A DNA stretch of 64,000 nt, taken from positions 18,078 to 82,077 of the IMG/VR virus record IMGVR_UViG_3300034374_001920; one strand, 5' to 3'. Numbering within the stretch: the first letter of the stretch is position 1; every line of letters begins with the position of its first letter. The stretch is from a virus. The position numbers and the translations under genes were made by a program. Below are positions 1 through 9,455 of the stretch, one piece after another. The notes beneath the pieces were generated by a model that did not search any database, was not told the DNA's origin, and saw only the letters and a list, made by a program, of their open reading frames with translations.

Positions 1-1
1 T

Positions 2-475
2 CTGACTCTTGTTGGTAACTTGATTGACAAACAAGATTCTGCTGCTACGAATGGTTTCAACGTACCAATTAGTTGGGTTGATGAAAGACACCCATTCGCC
101 GGTACGCACCTTGCAAAACACGTTACAATTCCAGTAACTCTGGAACAGGATGCAATTGGACTTAAAATCATACTGGCTGCAAACAGACACCCCTCAACAG
201 ATTTCGATGTCTATTACAAGACTACTGATGCGGAAAGTGGACTGTTGAACAGTTCTTGGGTTCCTGCATATTCGGACAATACAATGCCTACCGATACCAA
301 CCCGTCAATCTATCGTGAGTATCGATACACGATTGGTGGTTTTGGGGATACCAACAATACAGGTGGTACTGACTTGACTGCGTTCCGGAAGTTCCAAGTA
401 AAGATTGTTTTCAAATCAACAAATAGTGCGAAGGTTCCAATCGTTCGAGACTTGAGGGTCATCGCTGTAATTTAA
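2..475 (+). CDS. C-terminal part of a virion structural protein (5' end outside window)
   Basis: The reading frame is open from the left edge and stops at 475, so only the last ~157 residues are seen; the in-frame TTG at 20 is internal rather than a real start. The visible part is a beta-rich segment with no membrane segment, ending in a pattern (KFQVKIVF ... VPIVRDLRVIAV) that I associate with the C-terminus of large structural/baseplate-associated proteins of marine T4-like phages. It lies 8 nt before the next gene and directly upstream of the fibre block, which supports a virion role. The exact protein is not identified. Confidence 0.6.
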   Translation: MTLVGNLIDKQDSAATNGFNVPISWVDERHPFAGTHLAKHVTIPVTLEQDAIGLKIILAANRHPSTDFDVYYKTTDAESGLLNSSWVPAYSDNTMPTDTNPSIYREYRYTIGGFGDTNNTGGTDLTAFRKFQVKIVFKSTNSAKVPIVRDLRVIAVI

Positions 476-483
476 GGTACGTA

Positions 484-708
484 ATGAGTAAATTGACGAA
501 GATAGAAGACGCTGATGGTTTTTTCCGAAATCAGTCTGGGGTTGTGGTTAATATAAATAAAGAAGACGTTGCATTAACACAACAAAGAAGACAGAAACGA
601 AAAGACCAAGAAGCGGAACATGTTCACATGGTCGAAACTGTAAAATCATTGGAAGAGGAGATGAGTGAAATTAAATCCCTTCTTTCGCAACTAGTAGAGA
701 AATTATAG
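484..708 (+). CDS. Small coiled-coil protein, putative virion accessory
   Basis: A 74-residue protein between a structural gene and the first fibre gene. The last ~30 residues (VETVKSLEEEMSEIKSLLSQL) show heptad spacing of L, I and V and should form a coiled coil; the central part is rich in K, R, Q and E. No signal peptide or membrane segment is visible. The stop codon directly abuts the ATG of the downstream fibre gene, so the two are very likely co-translated. A small trimerising or fibre-attachment protein is a reasonable inference from position and coiled coil; there is no family recognition. Confidence 0.6.
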   Translation: MSKLTKIEDADGFFRNQSGVVVNINKEDVALTQQRRQKRKDQEAEHVHMVETVKSLEEEMSEIKSLLSQLVEKL

Positions 709-3315
709 ATGGCACGCCCTATTACACTCATAACAGATACGTTTAAGGTACTTAGAGATAACATCAATACTATCTCTAATAACGTTGGCGATCCGGATCT
801 TCTAACCACAACGACGAGAGCGTTCACTCTAGGAAACACTGGGGTCGCGCAAAGATCAGACTCTTCTGATGTTGTTAGTGCGTTAAACGAACTCGACTCT
901 GACCTTCACGGTGCAGGCGGTGGTGATGTAAAGAATGATCTGAACTACATCTCCTACGCAATCAATCGTGTCCGTGATAGTGGTATGACGGGTGCAATGA
1001 ACGCTATCGATGCATATATCGGTGGTGACTCAGATACTCTAAATGTTGAAGCGAACACGATCAAAGATGCGATCAACGAGATCGAAGCGGTCTTTGACGC
1101 AAGTACACTCAAGATTAATGCGGGAGGTGACTTCCGATTTGATGGTGCGGGTGACCTAGAGGTTAACTTAGATGGAGGGGATGTTACCTTCCTCAGTGAC
1201 TCCGATCAGTACGCACATTTTAATCTTAGAGACAGTGCCGCCGATTTTGTACAAACATACACCCACAGTCTCAGGATTAGAACTGCGGACTCTGCGGCCG
1301 GTAACGTATACTTAGATGCGGGGGGAGACATTACTCTCGACGCAGACGGAGGTAACGTATATCTTAAGGACGGTGGTGCAACGCATTTTGACTACTCTCT
1401 GGGTTCAACCAACACGGTAACAGTAACCGGAAACTTGACACATGATGTTTCTGGTGATATAGTACTGGACGCCGGTACTCTTAACATAGATTTCTTAGGG
1501 GCGGGGACAACACGTTTCGCCTATGGTCTTGGTGCATCTAACACACTAGATGTCACAGGTAATCTTTCCGAAGTGGTTTCAGGAACCTACACAGAGAGTG
1601 CGGGTGGAAACTATCATGTCGGAAACACTGGGACATACGAAGTAGTACCTACCGGAAACGCTACTGTGGATGCGGGTGGAGATATCATCCTTGACGCAGA
1701 TGGTGGTAACGTCACACTCAAAGATGACGATAGTGCGGCATTTGATTTCAGTCTCGTAGACGGTATTGTCTCTAGAACTGGTCACACTACACTTGATGTT
1801 TCTGGTAACATTACTCTTGACGCTGATGGTGGTAACACCTACATCAAAGACGGCGGTACTACTCAGTTCCAGTTCATTGCGGGAACCAACAAAGAGATTG
1901 ACGTTCCGGCTGGCAACTTGACAGTTGACGTTGCGGGTGATATAGTACTCGACGCAGACGGCGGAGACATCGACTTTAAAGATAATGGAACTGCAAGGTT
2001 CTCTTATGGTCTAGGTGCAACGAATACACTTGAGGTTAACGGTAATCTGACTCAGACAGTATCGGGTAACGTAATCGATAGTGCTAATGGGACATATACT
2101 GTAACTTCTACAGACGATATGTCACATACTACTCTTGGTAGATACACTCTATCAGCAGATAGTGCTGTTATTATAACATCTGATTCTGCAATTGTCAATA
2201 GTGCCATTGGTTTTGCTGTAAACACAACTAACGGTTATATTGATCTTAATGCTTCTGGTGCATACGGAACAGTAAGAGTTGATGCCGATCATGCTATTGT
2301 CCTTGATGCTGACGATGGTGACATCTATATTAATGATGGAGGAATCACTGCTTACCACATTATGTCATCTGGTACAATTTCTCGTGACGGAGACTTGACA
2401 CTAGACATTTCTGGTGATATAACACTAGATGCAGATGGCGGAGACGTATTCCTCAAAGACGGTGGAACTCAGTACGGTGCGTTAACCAACACATCCGGTA
2501 ACCTCATCGTCAAGTCCGGTACGACTACTGCACTGACATTCTCTGGTGCGAACGTTACTACGGGTGGCAACATCACGGTAGGTGGGAACACCATTAGTAG
2601 AACAGGTGCATTGACACTAGATGTTTCTAGTGGTATTAGTCTTGACGCTGGTACTGGTATCGTATACCTGAAAGACAATGGTATCACTTACGGATCGTTA
2701 AGAAATCCTGCCGGTGCAAAAACCCTTGACATCTATAGTAATACGACCAAGGCAATCGGGATCGATAGTTCTTCGAACGTCACGATTACCGGAACGGTCA
2801 CTGAGGGTACTACACTTGGCACAACATCAACTCACTTGGGTGGTGCGATCAACGAAATCCACACTGAGTTGGATTCCGCTACTACTGATCTTCAGACAAC
2901 CAAGGGTAGGGTAACTAATCTCGAATCTCAGATGGATTCTAATGAGGGAATCATTGGTGTCTCAGTAGAATGGAATGCGGACAATACCTACAGTTGGATT
3001 CACTCAACGTCCAACAGGGCCGCAATCAACGATCTCGACTCTGCGATTGGACATCTTGCAGACTTAGACAATACCACTTTCGCTGGTGCAAATGATAAAG
3101 ACAATGTTGTGACTGCATTGAACGTACTTGCGGGTGACGTGCAAGACGTTCAGGGTGATGCGGGAACACTAGATAGTAGAATCGGTTCACTTGCAAACCT
3201 GGCCGCCTTCTTCGATAGTGCGGGGGCGACATCAAGTATTGTAAACGCCCTAAATCACATGGCAAGTAGAGTGGTCAATGTGTATGACGAAAATGGCACT
3301 CTGTTAAACACTTAA
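709..3315 (+). CDS. Repetitive tail fibre-like protein
   Basis: An 868-residue protein whose centre (residues ~130-640) is a series of degenerate beta-rich repeats containing blocks such as GDITLDADGGNVYLKDGG and GNLTxDVSGDIxLDA. The N-terminal ~120 residues are helical-looking and D/S-rich (ALNELDSDLHG). The C-terminal ~130 residues contain a helix-prone segment with DLQTTKGRVTNLESQMDSN. It ends in NVYDENGTLLNT, which resembles the C-terminus of the fibre at 15689-19141. Such repeats are common in host-recognition fibres of marine T4-like phages. It follows the 74-aa coiled-coil gene without a gap. It probably forms a trimeric extended fibre; receptor and attachment point are unknown. Confidence 0.75.
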   Translation: MARPITLITDTFKVLRDNINTISNNVGDPDLLTTTTRAFTLGNTGVAQRSDSSDVVSALNELDSDLHGAGGGDVKNDLNYISYAINRVRDSGMTGAMNAIDAYIGGDSDTLNVEANTIKDAINEIEAVFDASTLKINAGGDFRFDGAGDLEVNLDGGDVTFLSDSDQYAHFNLRDSAADFVQTYTHSLRIRTADSAAGNVYLDAGGDITLDADGGNVYLKDGGATHFDYSLGSTNTVTVTGNLTHDVSGDIVLDAGTLNIDFLGAGTTRFAYGLGASNTLDVTGNLSEVVSGTYTESAGGNYHVGNTGTYEVVPTGNATVDAGGDIILDADGGNVTLKDDDSAAFDFSLVDGIVSRTGHTTLDVSGNITLDADGGNTYIKDGGTTQFQFIAGTNKEIDVPAGNLTVDVAGDIVLDADGGDIDFKDNGTARFSYGLGATNTLEVNGNLTQTVSGNVIDSANGTYTVTSTDDMSHTTLGRYTLSADSAVIITSDSAIVNSAIGFAVNTTNGYIDLNASGAYGTVRVDADHAIVLDADDGDIYINDGGITAYHIMSSGTISRDGDLTLDISGDITLDADGGDVFLKDGGTQYGALTNTSGNLIVKSGTTTALTFSGANVTTGGNITVGGNTISRTGALTLDVSSGISLDAGTGIVYLKDNGITYGSLRNPAGAKTLDIYSNTTKAIGIDSSSNVTITGTVTEGTTLGTTSTHLGGAINEIHTELDSATTDLQTTKGRVTNLESQMDSNEGIIGVSVEWNADNTYSWIHSTSNRAAINDLDSAIGHLADLDNTTFAGANDKDNVVTALNVLAGDVQDVQGDAGTLDSRIGSLANLAAFFDSAGATSSIVNALNHMASRVVNVYDENGTLLNT

Positions 3316-3332
3316 GTTAAGGGACGGTAGTA

Positions 3333-5927
3333 ATGCCAATTGCGAAGAGTAAGCCATTAAAACTCAACAGTCCCGATCAAGGCGATCTAAAGAGACTTAG
3401 TAGTACAGAAGAAAATTACCTATCATATCTGATTGGGCAACACTTCTGTGCGGATAGTGATGGCGACAATGAGATTGGAAATCTAACACTTACTAGTACT
3501 AATGCAAACACCGTAGGTTCGTTTGTTGATACCCTCATAAACGAACCAAGTGGAACGCATCCAACTTCTGCAATTACGTCAACATCAACTACGACTACTC
3601 TGTACCAAAAATACGGTACAGCGGACGAGACTGATTCCGACTTCACAAAACCTATTGCATACTACAACCCTCTCACAGACGGTAGTACCGATCTTGGTGC
3701 GGAAGGTGTTTATGAGATGGCGGATTCTGACATGAATCGTTTAGTCGATAGACTAAATGGTCGAATCGCGTTGTCCGATTATCTTGGATCTTTTAAACTC
3801 AGTAATAGTACGACATCGCCTGGGGCAGGATATGTCAAATTCATAGAAGACGTTTTTACAGATAATATCGAAGTCGATACGAATACTACAGACAATTTTT
3901 CTATCTGGAGAAGAGAGAGTCAGACTGCACCTTCGTCTATTACAGACAGTGATGGTAACACAACACTCCTATCCTGCATAAACAGAGACAGTGGTGGTAA
4001 CTACCTCGGCATTGGTGTGATGTCGGATCGTGCGATAAAAGTTTCTCTTGGACAACGTGCAAAGACTAGACGTTCTGCTTCTGATGGGATTGGTTCATAT
4101 GTTTTGAGATCAAGTTCTCAGGGTGCACCTTCTGGTAGTGGTAGTTGGAGAGCAGTGGGTTCTGCGACAAACCGTAGAAGAGACCTAATTCAAACTTCGT
4201 ATACTCGTACCAGAAACTCCACGTATACCAGAGACAGACAGTCAACCTATGCGGGAATTTATAACAGAACTAGAGTATCGAATTACACTAGGAATAGAAC
4301 GTCCACATATTCTAGAAATTTCGTAGGCGACTTTGTTGCGACTTATCAAGGCAACTACATTGCAAACTTTATAGGTAACTATTCTCGTGGTTTCGTAGGT
4401 AATTACTCACGTAATTTTGCGGGTAACTATATCGGAGACTTTATTGGTAACTATCAAAGAGGGTTTGTCGGTAACTATACCGGAGACTTTACTGGTAACT
4501 ACGCCCGTAACTTTCTTACGGGGTATTCCCGAAACTTCACTCGTGATAGGACATCAAATCAGACCGCTGTAAGAACGCAGACTCGTACCTCTTCATATTC
4601 TAGAACTTTCTCTAGGGTAAGAAGTTCAGCGTATACCAGAACGAGGACTTCTTATTACTCAAGAAATAGTGTTGCAAATAGAAACTCTCAGTACAACAGA
4701 ACCTCTACACGTACTAGGTATGAATACTACTCTCGTTCTTTTGCGGGTAACTACGCACGTGCGTATACCAGAGATCGTCAACAAACTAGACACTCGACTT
4801 ATAATAGAACCTTTATAGGTAACTATTCCCGTAACTATACACGGTTCTTTACTGGAGACTACACAAGAAACTCTTTTTATAACAGAACGGCATATTACAA
4901 TCGGTTTCGTCCGAATCCAAACTGGGATCCTTGGAATGCAGCTCAAGGCCCCATATATTACTTAGGAGTCTACTCCCGAAATATCGCAACGGAAGGGCCT
5001 CTGTCATATAGTAGATCGTTTACCGGAAACTATTCAGGTAATGCACCGAACTACAGTAGAACTATTGTTTCGATTGGTCCACCTTGGCAGTGGAACTGGA
5101 TTGCGGGCGAGTTCCCATCAGTCTATACTAGAACTTCACAATATACAGCGGCTTTCCAAAGAGTTCGTGTAGAAACTTATAACGCGAATTTTACCAGAAA
5201 CCGAACCTCGAATTACGCAAGAGCGTTTACGAGAGATCGGATCTCATCGTATGCAAGACTTTTTGTCGCCAACTATATTGGAAACTATCAGCGAGTATTT
5301 ACAAGAAGTCGGTCCTCAAATTTCTCACGTAATTTTGGGGGGAACTTTATAGGTGACTATGCGAGAACTTTCATAGGTGACTTCACTGGTAATTACTCAC
5401 GTGATTTTGGGGGTAATTACTCACGTAACTTTACACGAAACAGGAATTCTGCATACAGTAGAAATTTCATTGGTAACTACACTGGGGACTTCTTAGCGAA
5501 TTATATTGGTAATTACGCACGTAACTACTTTAGAGTAACACGGACATCTACATATACTAGAAACTCAACTAGAGATTCTCAGAGAACTATAGGTAGTGAT
5601 TACACTCGAAATTCTACAAGAGACTCGACTAGAGTAAGATCAAGTACTTACACTAGAACTCGAAGTTCTACGTATACTAGAGACAGTACCGTTGGTCCTT
5701 ATACAAGAAACAGGAACTCAAATTTCACGGCAACTAGAACGTCCTCATATTCTAGAGATTTCATAGGCGATTATACTAGAGGATTTTTAGGAGATTATAT
5801 TGGCGATTATGCAAGAGGGTTTATTGGAAATTACTCTCGAACCTTCACTGGTAACTACACAGGTGAGACTGTCGGCAGTTCAACGGAACTTATCGAAACG
5901 TATACCTTGTATGTTAAATATGCATAA
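3333..5927 (+). CDS. Tetrapeptide-repeat fibre-like protein A
   Basis: An 864-residue protein in two parts. Residues 1-289 are a non-repetitive head that clearly resembles the head of the next gene (shared ENYxSYxxG, NLTLTST, GSFV, EMxDSDxN, LRSSSQGAP). From Tyr290 to about residue 845 the chain is written in four-residue units with Y, F, R or S first, R or G third and N, D, T or S fourth, such as YSRN, FVGN, YTGD, RTSS. The first 59 units (290-525) keep exact register; a W/P/N-rich interruption follows (~526-606), then units resume with a few one-residue slips. It ends in IETYTLYVKYA, shared in form with its paralogue. Start is ATG 3333 after an AAGGGACGG ribosome site. Position within the fibre block argues for a virion surface protein; the fold is unknown. 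Confidence 0.7.
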   Translation: MPIAKSKPLKLNSPDQGDLKRLSSTEENYLSYLIGQHFCADSDGDNEIGNLTLTSTNANTVGSFVDTLINEPSGTHPTSAITSTSTTTTLYQKYGTADETDSDFTKPIAYYNPLTDGSTDLGAEGVYEMADSDMNRLVDRLNGRIALSDYLGSFKLSNSTTSPGAGYVKFIEDVFTDNIEVDTNTTDNFSIWRRESQTAPSSITDSDGNTTLLSCINRDSGGNYLGIGVMSDRAIKVSLGQRAKTRRSASDGIGSYVLRSSSQGAPSGSGSWRAVGSATNRRRDLIQTSYTRTRNSTYTRDRQSTYAGIYNRTRVSNYTRNRTSTYSRNFVGDFVATYQGNYIANFIGNYSRGFVGNYSRNFAGNYIGDFIGNYQRGFVGNYTGDFTGNYARNFLTGYSRNFTRDRTSNQTAVRTQTRTSSYSRTFSRVRSSAYTRTRTSYYSRNSVANRNSQYNRTSTRTRYEYYSRSFAGNYARAYTRDRQQTRHSTYNRTFIGNYSRNYTRFFTGDYTRNSFYNRTAYYNRFRPNPNWDPWNAAQGPIYYLGVYSRNIATEGPLSYSRSFTGNYSGNAPNYSRTIVSIGPPWQWNWIAGEFPSVYTRTSQYTAAFQRVRVETYNANFTRNRTSNYARAFTRDRISSYARLFVANYIGNYQRVFTRSRSSNFSRNFGGNFIGDYARTFIGDFTGNYSRDFGGNYSRNFTRNRNSAYSRNFIGNYTGDFLANYIGNYARNYFRVTRTSTYTRNSTRDSQRTIGSDYTRNSTRDSTRVRSSTYTRTRSSTYTRDSTVGPYTRNRNSNFTATRTSSYSRDFIGDYTRGFLGDYIGDYARGFIGNYSRTFTGNYTGETVGSSTELIETYTLYVKYA
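4200..5867 (+). repeat. Tetrapeptide (12-nt) repeat array in fibre-like protein A
   Basis: About 135 four-residue units read in frame. The aromatic or arginine first position recurs every 12 nt, while synonymous codons differ from unit to unit (ggtaactat, ggaaactac, ggtaattac all encode GNY). The array is interrupted at ~4908-5150 by a W/P-rich segment. Periodicity is therefore strong in protein and weak in DNA. Confidence 0.9.
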
Positions 5928-5930
5928 ATA
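5923..5930 (+). promoter_or_regulatory. Probable late promoter (CATAAATA)
   Basis: An octamer one base away from the T4 late -10 element TATAAATA, overlapping the stop codon of the upstream gene and 18 nt before the ATG of the second tetrapeptide-repeat gene. Spacing is like that of the exact TATAAATA sites elsewhere in the window. Confidence 0.5.
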
Positions 5931-5948
5931 CTCACAACAGGAGTAAAT

Positions 5949-8900
5949 ATGTCATCTAACATACCATTGAAATTAGAGGGAACCGCAGGCGATCTGCAAG
6001 AGATGACCTCTGGTGAGGAGAACTACATCTCTTATATCGTCGGTAAGGATAACCTTGCCGCGACTACTGGTGTGTCGGATTTAACTCTAACATCTACTGG
6101 TAACACCTCTATTGGATCGTTCGTTAACACCTTCTACAACGAAGCGGTGGGAACTCACCCAGCGTCTTCAATTACTTCGGGGTCAACGACTACAACAGTA
6201 TATCAGGTTGCGGGAACAGAATCTCCGGACACTGGTAGTCTTCGTCCCATAGGTTACGCAACAGATGGCGGTTCCACTCCTAGTTTTTATGAGATGCCTG
6301 ATTCTGATCTGAACGTTCTTGCGCGTCGAGTAAACTCACGTATTGCAACTTCGGACTATCCGGGCATCTACAAGTTAGCGACTGCCGCACCTAGTGGTGA
6401 CTATGCAGTAAAAGTTTCTAACGTATTTACGGATACACAGACAGACGGTACTACAACACAATATAACATCTATCAAAGAACCGCAATGACCGCACCCACC
6501 ACAGTCAGACCCGTTGGTCTTAGTGGTGGCGATCTTAAAGAGATGGCGGACAGTGACATCTCAGACTTGATAGGATCTTTTGTGCGTACACTTCGTGCAA
6601 CGTCTGGAGAAATAGGATCATACCAACTGAGATCCTCATCACAAGGTGCACCAACAGATGCGGGTACTTGGACTTCGGTAGGAACTGCAACAGATACGAA
6701 GAAAAATATTGTTGAAACAAACTACACCCGAAACAGGAATTCTGCATACAGTAGGACTCGAAGTTCGAACTATACACGGACACGGGGTTCTACGTATACT
6801 CGCACGTCTCTTAGAAGCCGTGTCTCGAATTACGCTGGTGATTATGTTGGTAATTATACCAGAAACTTTATTGGTGATTACACCCGCGATTATCTGGGTA
6901 ATTATATTGGCGACTTTATCGGGAACTACTCTCGCACCAGAGTATCAACATACTCTCGAACCAGAATAACAGACTACGCCGGTAACTTTATTGGTAACTA
7001 CTCCAGAACTAGAGTATCCAATTATACAAGGGATAGTCAAAGGACTTCGGTTCGCACCAGAGTCTCTGCGTACTCCAGAACCAGACCTTCTACTTACCAA
7101 AGGGATAGAGTGACCAACTTTGTCGGTGACTTTATTGGTAACTACACTCGCAATAGAATATCCAACTACACAAGAACTCGTGTGTCATCTTACGCTGGGG
7201 ACTATGTTGGTAACTACGCACGTAACTTCCTTGGTAACTATAACAGAAATTTCTTGGGTAACTATCAGAGAAGTTTTGCCGGTGATTACGTAGGTAACTA
7301 TACTAGAAACTCAACTAGAGATTCTCAGAGAACCAGAACTTCTACCTACACTCGAACGAGTACACGTACAAGACTTTCAACATATACTCGAACGAGTACA
7401 CGTACAAGAAGTTCAGCGTACACACGAAACAGTACCAGAAACCGTGTATCTAACTATCTGGGTAACTACAACAGAAACTTCGCTGGTAATTACGTAGGTA
7501 ACTATAACAGAAGTTTTGTGGGTAACTACGTAGGTAACTTCCTTGGTAACTACGTGGGTGATTTTGTTGGAGACTATACTCGACAAGGTGCATACGCTCG
7601 CGCATATGCGGGTGACTATCTGGGTAATGTCAACTACGTAGGTAACTACGCAGGAACCGTAAACTATCAACGTACTCGTGCAACCAATTATCAGAGGACT
7701 AGTACTGCGCCTCTTGATTATACTCGTGCACGTCCCGCAACTTTAGATTATACACGTACTCGTGCAACCAACTACGCAAGAACTGTAGCATACACTCGTG
7801 CACGTCCTGCAACTTTAGATTATACAAGGACCAGTACACGTACAAGTACTGCAACTGGTAACTATACTAGGAACCGTGTAGCTACACTGGACTACACCAG
7901 AGATCGTCAGCAAAACTATGCACGTACTTTGTATTACACTAGAACCAGTACTGGATCGGCCTCATATACCAGAAACAGAGTTGGTTCACAAGGATACAGT
8001 AGAACACTTAACTACACACGTGATGTCTACTATTACAGATCGACTCCGGCTCCGTATGGTTCGGTGTATGGTAGAACCCAAAACTTCTCTCGTACACTTA
8101 CGTACTACAGAAACGCAACGTTCACCGGAAACTACAGTCGTAACCTCAGTTATACGGGTGACTATTTCCGTCTCGTATACTACTTGGCGAACTTCGTAGG
8201 TAACTACACTCGTAACGCTACATATACCGGAGATTATACTCGTACATTCAGTTACGCTGGTAACTTTACAGGTAACTACACTCGTAGCGTAACCTATACT
8301 GGTAACTACGCTCGTACCATAAACTATACGGGTGACTTCGTTGGTAACTACACTCGTAACGTAACCTATACTGGTAACTATTTAAGAACCGGATCATATT
8401 TGGGTGACTACGTTGGCAACTTCGTGGGTGACTATGTTAATGAAAATGCGGTTGCCTATGCGGGAGACTACATCAACGAAAACGTAAATTACGTTGGTAA
8501 CTATGCACGAAACTTCTATCGAACACTCAACTATCAACGTACCCGTGTAACCGACTATCAACGTACCCGTGCAACTGATTACACACGTACTCGCGTGTCT
8601 GCTTACAGTAGAACAAGTACCCGAACCAGAGTATCCGCTTATTCTCAAAACTACGCAAGGACTTTCGTAGGGGACTTCACTGGTAACTATGCGAGAAACT
8701 TCGCCGGTGACTATGTGGGTAACTACTCAAGAGGTTTCGCTGGTGACTATGTGGGTAACTATGCACGTAACTTCCTTGGTAACTATACTGGGGACTTTAT
8801 TGGCAACTACACAAGAACTTCTTTGAGGACTCGTTATTCACAATATACAAGAACTCGCGTATCGTCCTATACTAGAAACAGATCGTCAACCTACGCAAGA

Positions 8901-9455
8901 ACCTCTACACGTACTAGTAACAGAGATTTCATTGGTGACTACACTCGTGGGTTCCTTGGTAATTACACACGGAACAGCGTCAATACCTTTGCGGGTAACT
9001 TTATAGGTGACTACGCCAGAAACTTTATTGGTAACTATACACGCAACTTCGAAGGTAACTACCTTGGTAACTATGTCGGAGACTATACACGTGACTTCGT
9101 GGGTAACTACTCAAGAGACAGAGTAACTATATTCACGGGTGACTTTATCGGTAACTATGCGAGAAACTTCATTGGAGAGTATTCAAGAAACTCAACCAGA
9201 GATTCGCAGAGAACCAGAACCTCAGCGTTTACTAGAACCCGAAATTCTGCGTACACTCGTACATCAACAAGAACAAGTACACAAACCTTCGCTGGAGATT
9301 ACGTGGGTAACTACGCACGTGACTTCATTGGAGACTACAGTCGTGGGTTCATTGGAAACTATCAAAGAACTTTCGTTGGTAACTACACAGGTACAACCAT
9401 CGATTCCGGTTCGTCCACAATCCAAACATACACGTTATATGTGAGATCCGCTTGA
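5949..9455 (+). CDS. Tetrapeptide-repeat fibre-like protein B
   Basis: A 1168-residue paralogue of the upstream gene: same head (residues 1-258), same tetrad grammar, same type of tail (IQTYTLYVRSA). Residues 259-546 are 72 uninterrupted four-residue units (YTRN, FIGD, YLGN, RVSN). Residues 547-861 keep the vocabulary but slip register by two residues at intervals (VTYTGNYARTINYTGD), giving mixed 4- and 6-residue steps. Residues 862-1149 are again 72 strict units. Tyr, Arg, Asn, Gly and Thr dominate; Lys, Cys, His, Met and Trp are nearly absent from the arrays. Start ATG 5949 follows an AGGAG site. Role inferred as exposed fibre or adhesin from position; no known fold is recognised. Confidence 0.7.
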   Translation: MSSNIPLKLEGTAGDLQEMTSGEENYISYIVGKDNLAATTGVSDLTLTSTGNTSIGSFVNTFYNEAVGTHPASSITSGSTTTTVYQVAGTESPDTGSLRPIGYATDGGSTPSFYEMPDSDLNVLARRVNSRIATSDYPGIYKLATAAPSGDYAVKVSNVFTDTQTDGTTTQYNIYQRTAMTAPTTVRPVGLSGGDLKEMADSDISDLIGSFVRTLRATSGEIGSYQLRSSSQGAPTDAGTWTSVGTATDTKKNIVETNYTRNRNSAYSRTRSSNYTRTRGSTYTRTSLRSRVSNYAGDYVGNYTRNFIGDYTRDYLGNYIGDFIGNYSRTRVSTYSRTRITDYAGNFIGNYSRTRVSNYTRDSQRTSVRTRVSAYSRTRPSTYQRDRVTNFVGDFIGNYTRNRISNYTRTRVSSYAGDYVGNYARNFLGNYNRNFLGNYQRSFAGDYVGNYTRNSTRDSQRTRTSTYTRTSTRTRLSTYTRTSTRTRSSAYTRNSTRNRVSNYLGNYNRNFAGNYVGNYNRSFVGNYVGNFLGNYVGDFVGDYTRQGAYARAYAGDYLGNVNYVGNYAGTVNYQRTRATNYQRTSTAPLDYTRARPATLDYTRTRATNYARTVAYTRARPATLDYTRTSTRTSTATGNYTRNRVATLDYTRDRQQNYARTLYYTRTSTGSASYTRNRVGSQGYSRTLNYTRDVYYYRSTPAPYGSVYGRTQNFSRTLTYYRNATFTGNYSRNLSYTGDYFRLVYYLANFVGNYTRNATYTGDYTRTFSYAGNFTGNYTRSVTYTGNYARTINYTGDFVGNYTRNVTYTGNYLRTGSYLGDYVGNFVGDYVNENAVAYAGDYINENVNYVGNYARNFYRTLNYQRTRVTDYQRTRATDYTRTRVSAYSRTSTRTRVSAYSQNYARTFVGDFTGNYARNFAGDYVGNYSRGFAGDYVGNYARNFLGNYTGDFIGNYTRTSLRTRYSQYTRTRVSSYTRNRSSTYARTSTRTSNRDFIGDYTRGFLGNYTRNSVNTFAGNFIGDYARNFIGNYTRNFEGNYLGNYVGDYTRDFVGNYSRDRVTIFTGDFIGNYARNFIGEYSRNSTRDSQRTRTSAFTRTRNSAYTRTSTRTSTQTFAGDYVGNYARDFIGDYSRGFIGNYQRTFVGNYTGTTIDSGSSTIQTYTLYVRSA
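6723..7586 (+). repeat. First strict tetrad array (72 units) in protein B
   Basis: Residues 259-546: 72 consecutive four-residue units without a register slip, counted by hand. All six Arg codons occur within about 30 codons (6729-6818). Confidence 0.88.
7350..7409 (+). repeat. 36-bp tandem duplication inside the tetrad array
   Basis: A 24-nt string beginning ACTCGAACGAGTACACGTAC is found at 7350-7373 and again, identical, at 7386-7409. The period is 36 bp, i.e. three tetrapeptide units (YTRT STRT RxSx). This is one of the few places where the repeat is exact in DNA and looks like a recent duplication. Confidence 0.85.
8532..9395 (+). repeat. Second strict tetrad array (72 units) in protein B
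   Basis: Residues 862-1149: 72 consecutive four-residue units beginning YQRT RVTD and ending FVGN YTGT, with no slip. It is separated from the first array by a 315-residue segment with looser spacing. Confidence 0.85.

Noticed and set aside
1435-2423. Three TTGACA-N17-TATAGT/TATAAC matches (1435, 1918, 2395) inside the first fibre gene
   Set aside because: They fall at the same place in each protein repeat (GNLT...SGDI), so the match comes from the coding repeat, not from promoter selection.
4200-9395. Repeated N-Y-S/T sequons in the tetrad arrays as N-glycosylation sites
   Set aside because: GNY[ST] arises automatically from the tetrad pattern, and most bacteria lack sequon-based N-glycosylation; no oligosaccharyltransferase is seen.
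3333-9455. Array appearance suggesting a CRISPR or DNA satellite
   Set aside because: The 12-nt period is not exact in DNA, there are no spacers and the frames are long and open; the repeat is a protein feature.
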